Source: Sphingomonadales bacterium
GTDB lineage: Bacteria; Bacteroidota; Bacteroidia; Chitinophagales; Chitinophagaceae
Length of the DNA: 64,000 nt
Direction of reading: 5' to 3'
Assembly: GCA_016872195.1 (NCBI GenBank)
Contig: VHAT01000007.1
Span: 1 to 64,000, forward strand
In this document: positions 43,810 to 51,320 of the stretch, piece by piece
How the letters are laid out: every line of letters starts with the position of its first letter
How positions within the stretch are numbered: position 1 is the first letter of the stretch
Program-made: the position numbers and the translations under genes
The notes under the pieces: model-generated
Seen by the model: only the letters and a program-made list of their open reading frames with translations
Told to the model about the DNA's origin: nothing
Databases searched by the model: none

Positions 43810-46668
43810 ATGAATTTGCTCACGTTACAATCCAACGAATTTAATTCGCGTCATAATGGGTCGGCCGCTCAGAAAAAAGAAATGCTGAGCACCATCGGCG
43901 AACAACAACTCTCTACCTTGATCGATAAGACCGTTCCGGCAACCATCCGCATGGATAGAGCCTTGAACGTTCCGGAACCACTCAGTGAATATCAGTATTT
44001 GCAACATATCCAAGAAATTGGTAACCAAAATCAGGTATGGAAGAACTTTATCGGACAGGGGTATTATCCTACCATTACCCCTTCTGTTATTTTACGTAAC
44101 ATATTCGAAAATCCAGGATGGTATACGCAGTATACCCCTTACCAAGCCGAGATTGCACAAGGAAGACTAGAGAGTCTACTCAATTTCCAGACCATGGTAA
44201 GCGATCTTACGGGCTTACCTATTGCCAATGCGTCTTTATTGGACGAAGCAACAGCAGCGGCAGAAGCCATGACCATGCTCTTTAATACCCTTAATCGGCA
44301 AGATCATATTGAACGTCCCAAGTTCTTTGTCGATGCGGAGTTGTTTCCTCAAACTATCGATCTGCTTCGAACCCGCGCCGTTCCCGTACAGATCGAAATG
44401 GTGATCGGCCACTACCAGCAAGTCTCTATTGACAATAGCTATTTCGGAGCCATCATACAATATCCCAACAATAAGGGATCCATTGAAGACTACAGAGCCT
44501 TTATCGAAAAAGTACACCGGCAAGGCGGCTATGTAATTATGGCTACCGATCTGCTGGCATTGACTCTGCTGACTCCTCCCGGTGAATTAGGGGCCGATGT
44601 GGCCGTAGGCTCCAGTCAACGGTTTGGCATTCCGCTGGGATATGGCGGACCCCATGCCGCTTTTTTTGCCGCCAAAGATGAATTCAAAAGAAGTATTCCC
44701 GGTCGGATCATAGGCATCAGCATCGATGCTAAAGGGAATAGAGCACTTCGTATGGCCTTACAAACGCGCGAACAACATATCAAACGCGAAAAAGCCACTT
44801 CAAATATTTGCACCGCACAGGCCCTATTAGCCAATATGGCCGCTATGTATGCAGTCTATCATGGTCCAGATGGACTTAAGCGCATCGCCCAGCGAATAGC
44901 CGGCTTTACAAGGACACTGGCCCTAGCACTTCAAGCGAAGGGATTTAAACTAGCGGCCGATTCCTATTTTGACACTATCGTGGTGTCGGTAGAGGCGAGC
45001 GATCCTATCCAGAAAAAAGCAGAAGAGCTTCACTTCAATTTCCGCTATCTCGATGCCCGTCATATTGGTATTACCCTCGACGAAACCACCGATGCCACAA
45101 CCGTGAAGCAGATCGCCGATTGCTTTGGGACTTCGATGCGTGCGCTGACCCAATTGGAAGAAAAAGACGCTTGCGGGTCGATCCAGCCGCATTTACTCCG
45201 CAACAGCGCATACTTAACGCATCCTGTCTTTAATACGCATCGAAGCGAAAGCCAGATGATGCGCTACATCAAACAACTTGAAAATCGAGATCTTTCGTTG
45301 AACACGTCGATGATTTCCTTGGGAAGCTGTACCATGAAGCTGAATGCTGCCACCGAAATGATGCCGCTGAGCTGGCCTGGATGGAGCCATATTCACCCCT
45401 TTGCACCAGCTTCGCAAACAAAGGGGTATCACTATATGATCGACGAGTTGAGCAAATACCTATGTGATATCACGGCCTTTGACGCCTGCAGCATGCAACC
45501 GAATAGCGGTGCACAAGGAGAATATGCCGGCCTGCTCACCATACGCGCTTATCACGAAGCTAACGGCGAACCGCATCGCAATGTAATGCTGATCCCGATC
45601 TCTGCCCATGGTACGAACCCAGCCTCAGCCGTCATGGCCGGTATGAAAGTAGTGGTCGTAAAAGCACTTGACAACGGGTATATCGATATGGATGACCTTC
45701 AAGCAAAGGCTAACCAATACAGTAAGGAATTATCCGGTATCATGATCACCTATCCCAGCACCTACGGTGTTTATGAAGAGACCGTCAAAGACATCACGAG
45801 TATAATTCACCAACACGGCGGGCAGGTGTATATGGACGGCGCCAATATGAATGCCCAGGTGGGGCTTACCGCTCCCGGTCTGATCGGTGCCGATGTCTGT
45901 CATTTGAACCTTCATAAAACCTTTGCCATTCCTCATGGCGGAGGCGGCCCCGGTATGGGCCCGATCTGCGTAAAGGCCCATTTAGCACCCTTTCTTCCGG
46001 GGCATACGAACCTAGGCACCTCTTCGGCCGTATCGGCAGCCCCCTATGGATCGGCTTCCATCTTGCTTATTTCCTATGGCTATATCCGTATGCTGGGTCC
46101 TGCCGGATTAAAGTCTGCGACCGAATATGCCATACTTAACGCGAATTACATGCGGGCAAGACTCGAATCGCACTACGATATTCTGTACACCAATCGAAGT
46201 GGACAATGCGCACATGAGTTTATTGTTGATCTTCGCCCCTTTAAAAAGACGGCCGAGATCGAAGCAGAAGATGTGGCCAAACGATTAATGGATTATGGCT
46301 TTCATGCTCCCACAATGAGTTTTCCTGTGGCCGGTACCATCATGATCGAACCAACCGAAAGCGAAGACAAAGCTGAGCTGGATCGTTTTTGTGATGCGTT
46401 GATCTCGATCAGAAATGAGATACGCGCTATCGAAGAGGGAAAATCCGATAAAAAAGATAACCCGCTAAAAAATGCACCGCACACACAACAAACGGTGATG
46501 GCAGACCAATGGCCCCATTCATATGGCAGGCAAGAAGCGGCTTATCCTCTCTATTACGTAACGCACAATAAATTCTGGCCTTCCGTATCGCGGGTCAATA
46601 ACACTCATGGAGACAGAAACCTGGTTTGCACCTGCGAGCCTGTTTCTTCTTACCTGCAAGAGAACTAA
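43810..46668 (+). CDS. gcvP: Glycine dehydrogenase (decarboxylating), P-protein
   Basis: The PLP-dependent P-protein of the glycine cleavage system decarboxylates glycine and passes the aminomethyl group to the lipoyl H-protein. The 952-residue polypeptide is the fused single-chain form (alpha2 type). The N-terminal half has the family motif NPGWYTQYTPYQAEIAQGRL. The C-terminal half has SLGSCTMKLNA, SCxx- and HGTNPAS-type elements, and the PLP lysine Lys703 in HLNLHKTFAIPHGGGGPG. Length is typical. The gene stands alone; gcvH and gcvT are not in the window. It converges with the sodA-like gene. Confidence 0.97.
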   Translation: MNLLTLQSNEFNSRHNGSAAQKKEMLSTIGEQQLSTLIDKTVPATIRMDRALNVPEPLSEYQYLQHIQEIGNQNQVWKNFIGQGYYPTITPSVILRNIFENPGWYTQYTPYQAEIAQGRLESLLNFQTMVSDLTGLPIANASLLDEATAAAEAMTMLFNTLNRQDHIERPKFFVDAELFPQTIDLLRTRAVPVQIEMVIGHYQQVSIDNSYFGAIIQYPNNKGSIEDYRAFIEKVHRQGGYVIMATDLLALTLLTPPGELGADVAVGSSQRFGIPLGYGGPHAAFFAAKDEFKRSIPGRIIGISIDAKGNRALRMALQTREQHIKREKATSNICTAQALLANMAAMYAVYHGPDGLKRIAQRIAGFTRTLALALQAKGFKLAADSYFDTIVVSVEASDPIQKKAEELHFNFRYLDARHIGITLDETTDATTVKQIADCFGTSMRALTQLEEKDACGSIQPHLLRNSAYLTHPVFNTHRSESQMMRYIKQLENRDLSLNTSMISLGSCTMKLNAATEMMPLSWPGWSHIHPFAPASQTKGYHYMIDELSKYLCDITAFDACSMQPNSGAQGEYAGLLTIRAYHEANGEPHRNVMLIPISAHGTNPASAVMAGMKVVVVKALDNGYIDMDDLQAKANQYSKELSGIMITYPSTYGVYEETVKDITSIIHQHGGQVYMDGANMNAQVGLTAPGLIGADVCHLNLHKTFAIPHGGGGPGMGPICVKAHLAPFLPGHTNLGTSSAVSAAPYGSASILLISYGYIRMLGPAGLKSATEYAILNANYMRARLESHYDILYTNRSGQCAHEFIVDLRPFKKTAEIEAEDVAKRLMDYGFHAPTMSFPVAGTIMIEPTESEDKAELDRFCDALISIRNEIRAIEEGKSDKKDNPLKNAPHTQQTVMADQWPHSYGRQEAAYPLYYVTHNKFWPSVSRVNNTHGDRNLVCTCEPVSSYLQEN

Positions 46669-46681
46669 TCGTCATAACAGC

Positions 46682-47407
46682 TTACTGCTGATAGCGCTGC
46701 TCGACAATGGGCCAGTTAACCAAGGTCCACCATGCCGTAATGTAATCGGCACGTCGATTTTGATATCGTAGATAATAAGCGTGTTCCCATACATCAAGGC
46801 CAAGCAATGGAGTACCTTGCAGCGAACTTATGTTCATCAAAGGATTGTCTTGATTGGGGGTAGACCCAATTTGCAAGGAGCCATCCTTTGCTTTGATCAA
46901 CCAAGCCCAACCACTTCCGAACCTCGATTTGGCCACCTCGGCAAACTGCAGTTTGAATTGATCAAAAGACGAAAATTTATTTTCGATGGCAGCAGCAAGT
47001 GGCCCGGTGGGCTGATGGGCGACCGCTGGTTGTGGCGAGTGTAAACTTTGCCAAAAGAACTCATGATTATAATGTCCTCCTGCATTATTGCGCATCTTTT
47101 CGGAATAACCCGAGATGGCAGACAATAAAGTAACCAACGGCAATACCTGCGTATTAACTTTTTCTGCTAAACAAGCATCATTCAAATTCTTAGTATAGCC
47201 CGCGGCATGCTTGGAATAATGTATCTCCATTGTCATGGCATCGATGGCAGGCTCCAGTGCTCCATACGAGAAGGGCAAGGGCTGCTGCTGGTAATTGATC
47301 TCTGGCAATCCAAAAAATGGTTGATTACCCCTGTTGGCAGCAGACCAACTTGAAATAGCCAGCAAAGCGGCCGTACTCTTTAAAAATTTTCTACGATCAG
47401 TTAGCAT
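46682..47407 (-). CDS. Superoxide dismutase (Fe/Mn) with Tat signal
   Basis: A 241-residue Fe/Mn superoxide dismutase. Before the enzyme core is a twin-arginine signal, TDRRKFLKSTAALLAISSW, so the protein is probably exported folded with its metal. The core has the ligand regions MTMEIHYSKHAAGYTKNLN (first His), NNAGGHYNHEFFW (second His) and GLDVWEHAYYLRYQNRR (Asp and third His). The conserved metal-binding His/Asp set is complete. Length is normal plus the leader. Periplasmic or secreted SOD protects against superoxide generated outside the cytoplasm. It sits next to an operon of exported metal-binding proteins. No Tat genes are in the window. Confidence 0.92.
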   Translation of the reverse strand: MLTDRRKFLKSTAALLAISSWSAANRGNQPFFGLPEINYQQQPLPFSYGALEPAIDAMTMEIHYSKHAAGYTKNLNDACLAEKVNTQVLPLVTLLSAISGYSEKMRNNAGGHYNHEFFWQSLHSPQPAVAHQPTGPLAAAIENKFSSFDQFKLQFAEVAKSRFGSGWAWLIKAKDGSLQIGSTPNQDNPLMNISSLQGTPLLGLDVWEHAYYLRYQNRRADYITAWWTLVNWPIVEQRYQQ

Positions 47408-47461
47408 AGTATATATACGTAATGAATGAATAAGATCAATGCCCGTCGAGCGACTATTACT

Positions 47462-47469
47462 TATATTTG
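47462..47469 (+). promoter_or_regulatory. Candidate -7 box (TATATTTG) before the barrel protein gene
   Basis: An exact TAnnTTTG match ends 19 bp before the TTG start at 47489 and only 2 bp before an out-of-frame ATG at 47472. The -33 element is not visible. The position favours translation from the TTG. Confidence 0.45.
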
Positions 47470-47488
47470 AAATGAAAAAAAATATAAA

Positions 47489-48289
47489 TTGTCAATCCCC
47501 CTATTAAAAATACGATCTTTTTGTTGGCTAAGCATCCTGACCTTGATCAGCTTTTCGGCCACGGCACAACAAACTGGCCGTATGGAGACTGATCGACCCG
47601 ATCAAACCGATGCGGTATACATTACCAAAAAGGGATATGTTCAAGGAGAGATCGGATTCAATAAGGAGCAATTCTTGGGCGCAACGGTCTTTGTGCATCC
47701 CACGGCCCTTTGGAAGGCAGGGTTACATAAAAAATTCGAACTGCGACTGATCACCGAACTCAATACGATCAAACCTTCCCTATTAAGCCCCTCATTTCCC
47801 CAGACCGAAAGCGGATTGCTACCCGTACAAATTGGCGGCAAGATCGCTATCTGTGAAGAGAAGAACATACTCCCTGCCACCTCATTGATCTTTCATGCCG
47901 GTATTCCTTCGCTGGGCTCCAAATTATTTCGAACCCCAAGATGGACACCCAATTTTCGCTTTACCATGCAACATACCCTAGGCGAGCAAACCTCTTTAGG
48001 ATATAATCTCGGAGCCGAATGGAACGGCTTCTCCAACCAGGCTACCTGGATCTATACCATTGCCCCTGGTATGGAGATAGGAAAAAGATGGTATGCCTAT
48101 GCAGAGGCCTTTGGTAGCATCATACGCGGAGAGAAACCTGCTCATGCCGTGGACGGCGGAGTGGCTTATTACGTTAGTGATGATCTTAAATTGGATATTT
48201 CGGCGGGAACAGGGCTTTCAGAAGGCGCGATCGATAACTATATGGCACTGGGCATTTCCTTTCGCATAGCCGCCTTTACCAAACGCTAA
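47489..48289 (+). CDS. Outer-membrane transporter-like protein (Phenol_MetA_deg type)
   Basis: A 266-residue exported beta-rich protein. The mature N-terminus METDRPDQTDAVYITKKGY is characteristic of the PF13557 (phenol degradation meta-pathway) family of predicted barrels, and the C-terminal strands end in an aromatic-containing region. The start is uncertain. TTG at 47489 gives a usable signal peptide (SIPLLKIRSFCWLSILTLIS). An ATG at 47472 followed by eight A lies one base out of frame, and a ninth A would join it to give MKKKYKLSIPLLK. It converges with the next gene over 4 bp. Confidence 0.7.
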   Translation: MSIPLLKIRSFCWLSILTLISFSATAQQTGRMETDRPDQTDAVYITKKGYVQGEIGFNKEQFLGATVFVHPTALWKAGLHKKFELRLITELNTIKPSLLSPSFPQTESGLLPVQIGGKIAICEEKNILPATSLIFHAGIPSLGSKLFRTPRWTPNFRFTMQHTLGEQTSLGYNLGAEWNGFSNQATWIYTIAPGMEIGKRWYAYAEAFGSIIRGEKPAHAVDGGVAYYVSDDLKLDISAGTGLSEGAIDNYMALGISFRIAAFTKR

Positions 48290-49128
48290 CTTCTTTTCTT
48301 AAAATAACCAAGCCAGGTAGATTCCAAGGTCAATAACCAACTTTGCGTGGCCATTCTATCCATGGTACCGGCCAGCTGAAAGCGATATCCCAGATTCAAT
48401 TTGGTGCGACTCGAAAAAATGAATTGTAAGGCCGGCGCCAGATCGTAATAGTATCGCTTGTTATCGATCGATCGCTGCGAAAGCAACTCGGCATATAAGT
48501 TTAAATTGGTTTGATCATAATCTTTGTATTCCCGTGGAAATAAAAGATACCCTCCCGATACACTCACCTGCAGAGTCTGAAAAGTGCGCGAGGGATCGTA
48601 CAACGAGGCATTTTTTCTGGAATGATGCAGCACTTGCGTATGGGAAGCGGTAAGCGATAGGGCCAGTTTATGTTGCAAGCGAGTGGCAATAAGACCTGCT
48701 TCGATGCCCGACTTATCTCCCATTAAACTTACTTCGTCGTGGCGAAAAGGGGCAGCCGTGTAGGATCCGTCTATGTAGGCCGCTACTCTAAAATGACGGT
48801 GAACCTCATCGCTCGTGAGTAGTCGATAGCGAGAATAGATATTGAAGGATTCGGGTCGCACGGCATAGGTTTGCATATTTCCCCAACTACCTCCTGCCCT
48901 AAAAGTCCAGCGACGCGTGATTCCAGCAACCAGTTGCATACTGTTGCGAAAAGTAAATCGATCGTACATCGCATTGGAGCCCATCATATGGGTCCTGTTG
49001 CGAAGGGTCAACGAATGCGCTGGCATTACCGAGGCAGGCTCCGTAAAAACATATAGCTCTTGTGCTGCCAATGATAGGGTTCCTGCCCACCATAGCGAAG
49101 CGAATAGTATCAGCTTTCTCAAGACCAT
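48286..49128 (-). CDS. Exported outer-membrane-like protein of the metal operon
   Basis: A 280-residue protein with signal peptide ending near LAAQ. The remaining sequence is beta-rich with alternating hydrophobic residues and many Arg/Tyr, and it ends in aromatic strands (SWLLTLESTWLGYF), suggesting an outer membrane barrel of about 12 strands. I do not recognise the family. The ATG overlaps the stop of the preceding TlpA gene by 1 bp (TAATG), so it is translated with the metal/thiol operon. In that context it could be an outer membrane component for metal passage, but this is only inference. Confidence 0.65.
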   Translation of the reverse strand: MVLRKLILFASLWWAGTLSLAAQELYVFTEPASVMPAHSLTLRNRTHMMGSNAMYDRFTFRNSMQLVAGITRRWTFRAGGSWGNMQTYAVRPESFNIYSRYRLLTSDEVHRHFRVAAYIDGSYTAAPFRHDEVSLMGDKSGIEAGLIATRLQHKLALSLTASHTQVLHHSRKNASLYDPSRTFQTLQVSVSGGYLLFPREYKDYDQTNLNLYAELLSQRSIDNKRYYYDLAPALQFIFSSRTKLNLGYRFQLAGTMDRMATQSWLLTLESTWLGYFKKRS

Positions 49129-49679
49129 TATTTTTTATAGAGCTCCTGTACTTTTTTCTCCAACTCGACACCATGCAGATTGCGAGCGATGATATTTCCT
49201 TCGGGATCGATCAAAAAACTATTGGGAACACCCAGCACATCCCAATTTTTAGCCGCCACCGAATTCCAGGCAGTCGTGTCAATAACTTGTTTCCAGCTAA
49301 GTCGATCGGATCGTATAGCTTTTAACCAGGCCTGTTTATTTTCATCGAGCGACACACTCAGTATATCAAATCCCATAGGATGATAGCGACCGTATAATTT
49401 GACAAGGGTCTTGTTAAAAACACGGCATGGCGGACACCAAGAGGTCCAAAAATCGACCAACACGTATCGATTTCGATACGATTGCAAGTCGATGGGCTGT
49501 CCTTTTTTATCGGGCAGCACCAAGGCGGGGGCCGGTTGCTGAAATTGAGGTTGGGCGAATGCTTGCTCACCTGTAAAAATGATGAGAAAGATGATCCCAA
49601 ACGACATGCCAGACCGCATCCCACCCCGCATCCCACCCCGCATCCCAAACCGAAGGAACAATGTAGTTCTACTCCTCAT
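49128..49679 (-). CDS. TlpA-type periplasmic thioredoxin
   Basis: A 183-residue exported thioredoxin. The redox site is WCPPC (Cys82, Cys85) in DFWTSWCPPCRVF. The remaining fold is intact, with VPNSFLIDPEGNII containing the cis-Pro (VP). TlpA proteins reduce or pass electrons to periplasmic thiols, often for cytochrome c or copper centre assembly. The N-terminus is odd: a 12-bp tandem repeat encodes MRGG MRGG MRSG, giving several in-frame ATG codons before the hydrophobic segment MSFGIIFLIIFTG. The ATG at 49679 overlaps the upstream gene's stop, so the operon start codon is that one. Next to two HMA proteins it fits thiol maintenance of their metal sites. Confidence 0.87.
   Translation of the reverse strand: MRSRTTLFLRFGMRGGMRGGMRSGMSFGIIFLIIFTGEQAFAQPQFQQPAPALVLPDKKGQPIDLQSYRNRYVLVDFWTSWCPPCRVFNKTLVKLYGRYHPMGFDILSVSLDENKQAWLKAIRSDRLSWKQVIDTTAWNSVAAKNWDVLGVPNSFLIDPEGNIIARNLHGVELEKKVQELYKK
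49616..49651. repeat. 12-bp tandem repeat in the tlpA-like signal region
   Basis: Three near-identical 12-bp units (GCATCCCACCCC twice, then GCATCCCAAACC) read as Met-Arg-Gly-Gly on the minus strand. Gain or loss of a unit keeps the frame but changes the number of possible ATG codons and the length of the signal's n-region. Confidence 0.7.
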
Positions 49680-50203
49680 TTTTCACTGCTTTTGAGATAA
49701 AAAACCGGTAGCCCCTCTATGGCAGCAGGTTGTTGCCTTAGTTTATCTCCTAAGGGACTTGCCAGTAATTTTGAATAGGATTTTTCTGTTAAAAAATGTT
49801 CATTAAGCACTTGGTAGGACCTAGTGCGCCCATTTTTACCTGATAACAAGACCTCAAAATAAAGGTCCCCCTTTCTAACGGGTACGCCAGGGTCAAGAAC
49901 AGCAGCGTTTTCCTCCAAGGTCAAATAAAGGGCGCCTACAAAAAAACCAGCCTCTTCTACGGCCGTCCGGATCTGCGCGGGATCGACCGTTGAGTCAGGC
50001 TTGTTGGTAATCTCAAAGCCTGATTCTTTCAGTTGAGCACTCACTTTTTGCACGAATGGTATTTTCTCGAGTGCTTGGTGAATAGCCTTACTGCAAAGAG
50101 CACAGGTTAAGCCCGTAGCCTGCAAACTTGCCCTGCTAAATTGGGCAAAGCAGAACTGCTGCCCCCATACCAGGAGCAGCAGTAAACCTAATTTTTTGAT
50201 CAT
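49676..50203 (-). CDS. Exported HMA-domain protein
   Basis: A 175-residue protein with signal peptide (ending near CFAQ) and an N-terminal heavy-metal-associated domain: LQATGLTCALCSKAIHQALEKI with CxxC Cys34-Cys37, then VQKVSAQLKESGFEI. The C-terminal half (about 90-175) has no Cys and looks beta-rich; I do not recognise it. HMA domains carry Cu(I) or other soft metals between partners. The start at the ATG at 50203 is chosen because the upstream frame would overlap the next gene. It is the middle gene of the operon, 8 bp after the Cys-repeat gene and overlapping tlpA by 4 bp. Confidence 0.82.
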   Translation of the reverse strand: MIKKLGLLLLLVWGQQFCFAQFSRASLQATGLTCALCSKAIHQALEKIPFVQKVSAQLKESGFEITNKPDSTVDPAQIRTAVEEAGFFVGALYLTLEENAAVLDPGVPVRKGDLYFEVLLSGKNGRTRSYQVLNEHFLTEKSYSKLLASPLGDKLRQQPAAIEGLPVFYLKSSEK

Positions 50204-50211
50204 GGATAGGC

Positions 50212-50802
50212 TTATGATTTGGTGCAGCAGCTCTTTTCGCAACTGGGTCCATTAGCGCCCTTACCACCTTTGCAACAATCTTCTTTTGAAGAAGAAGCCG
50301 TGCATTTTCCATCCTTGCAGCAGTTCTTCTCATTGGCCTTGGTACAAACGCCGTTCTTGCAGCAATCCTCTTTCTTTGCGACAGCCGTACACTTTCCATC
50401 CTTGCAGCAATTTTTTTGGTTGGCCATGGTACAAACACCCCCCTTACAGCAAGGAGGTTCTGTAGCAGCAGCCGTACGCTCATATTTGCAACAGCCATGC
50501 AGTTTATTGTAGGAGGCATCCGTAGCACGAGCACCGGCATTATCGTACCCTACCTCTGCTATCTTCTGCTGAATTTGCGCAACACTGCTGTTGCCACTGG
50601 CAAAACTGACCACCAACTCTTTGGAATCCTCGTTCCAAGAAGCAGTACTGGCTCCAGCGTCTTTTGCAGCTTTTTCGATCTTGGACTTGCACATACCACA
50701 ATTTCCGGAGACTTGAAAACGCTCAGTCGTGGTCTGCGCCACTACCAACGAGGCGCTGAACATAAAACTGATAAAGAGGGCGAAAAAATATTTAGAGTTC
50801 AT
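50212..50802 (-). CDS. Exported HMA protein with metallothionein-like Cys-repeat tail
   Basis: A 196-residue protein. The signal peptide ends near VVAQ (residue 23). An HMA domain spans about 26-92 with the CxxC variant GNCGMCKS (Cys35, Cys38) found in Bacteroidota metal proteins. From residue 104 to the end there are 19 cysteines, most of them in repeats of the form CCKxGxCT followed by seven or eight residues (118-175, units of 14, 15, 14 and 15). The tail ends with more Cys (GPSCEKSCC). This gives 21 Cys in the mature protein. No protein domain I know explains the tail; by composition it resembles a metallothionein. Predicted role: binding and storing soft metal ions in the periplasm, with HMA exchanging them. 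Confidence 0.8.
   Translation of the reverse strand: MNSKYFFALFISFMFSASLVVAQTTTERFQVSGNCGMCKSKIEKAAKDAGASTASWNEDSKELVVSFASGNSSVAQIQQKIAEVGYDNAGARATDASYNKLHGCCKYERTAAATEPPCCKGGVCTMANQKNCCKDGKCTAVAKKEDCCKNGVCTKANEKNCCKDGKCTASSSKEDCCKGGKGANGPSCEKSCCTKS
50278..50451. repeat. DNA tandem repeat coding for the CCKxGxCT units
   Basis: Four in-frame repeats, alternately 42 and 45 bp, form an 87-bp unit occurring twice and encode CCKGGVCTMANQKN, CCKDGKCTAVAKKED, CCKNGVCTKANEKN and CCKDGKCTASSSKED. The repeat on the opposite strand reads as LQQ-rich noise and is not a gene. Copy number could vary between strains by slippage. Confidence 0.8.
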
Positions 50803-50883
50803 AAAATGATAATTGAATTTTAAATTGAGAAATAGATAATAAGTCATTCAAAATGAATAGACTAAGAATAAAAAAGAACCGAA

Positions 50884-51276
50884 TCAAATTCGGAACACCC
50901 GATTAGCAATATAGAGTGGCGGCCGCGAATGCTCGGATAGATCCTCAACAGATCGATGGGTGCCTTCCGTTTCCCAATACACCAACGCTGCGACAAAGGG
51001 CTGAACGGGCAAGACAAAATCCGTGGCCGGAGCGATCAGATAGCGAATAAATTGAGGAGGACGCTGGTCTTGAACAAGCTTAACTAATTGCTTTTCTTGA
51101 TGACAACATCCACTGCTTTGCTCTTGATCCATTCCGCAAAAACTACAGTGGTGCTCCTCCTCCGCAAAAAGACTGACATCCTCGACCCTGTTCATACAAA
51201 AATGAACGGTCCAATTCCACCCGTTCGAAAAGACGAGCAGACAAATAAGCGAAAAGGATATCAATAACCGAATCAT
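50884..51276 (-). CDS. HYC_CC_PP-type exported protein
   Basis: A 130-residue protein with an N-terminal signal or anchor segment (IRLLISFSLICLLVFS). The three landmarks that name the family are present: VHFC (H25-C27, the HYC position with Phe for Tyr), GCC (57-58) and SRPPLY (119-120). Two more Cys at 44 and 47 form a CSFC. Function unknown; such proteins are typical of Bacteroidota and often sit near copper or mercury genes. It heads the operon with the HMA, Cys-repeat, TlpA and outer membrane proteins. It has a promoter-like TACCTTTG 6 bp before the ATG. Confidence 0.75.
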   Translation of the reverse strand: MIRLLISFSLICLLVFSNGWNWTVHFCMNRVEDVSLFAEEEHHCSFCGMDQEQSSGCCHQEKQLVKLVQDQRPPQFIRYLIAPATDFVLPVQPFVAALVYWETEGTHRSVEDLSEHSRPPLYIANRVFRI

Positions 51277-51281
51277 TCTTA

Positions 51282-51289
51282 CAAAGGTA
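51282..51289 (-). promoter_or_regulatory. Candidate -7 box (TACCTTTG) of the metal operon
   Basis: An exact TAnnTTTG match on the minus strand, 5-6 bp before the ATG at 51276, would give a nearly leaderless transcript. A T-rich stretch ending in TTG lies 16 bp upstream and could serve as a suboptimal -33. No metal-regulator palindrome was recognised nearby. Confidence 0.5.
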
Positions 51290-51320
51290 CTAAGGGTTCA
51301 GGAATCAAAAAAAATGCCCC

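Noticed and set aside
50219-50512. Plus-strand reading frame with LQQSSFxxxAVHFPS repeats
   Set aside because: It is the antisense of the Cys-repeat region of the HMA protein; its periodicity follows from that repeat and it has no plausible start or fold.
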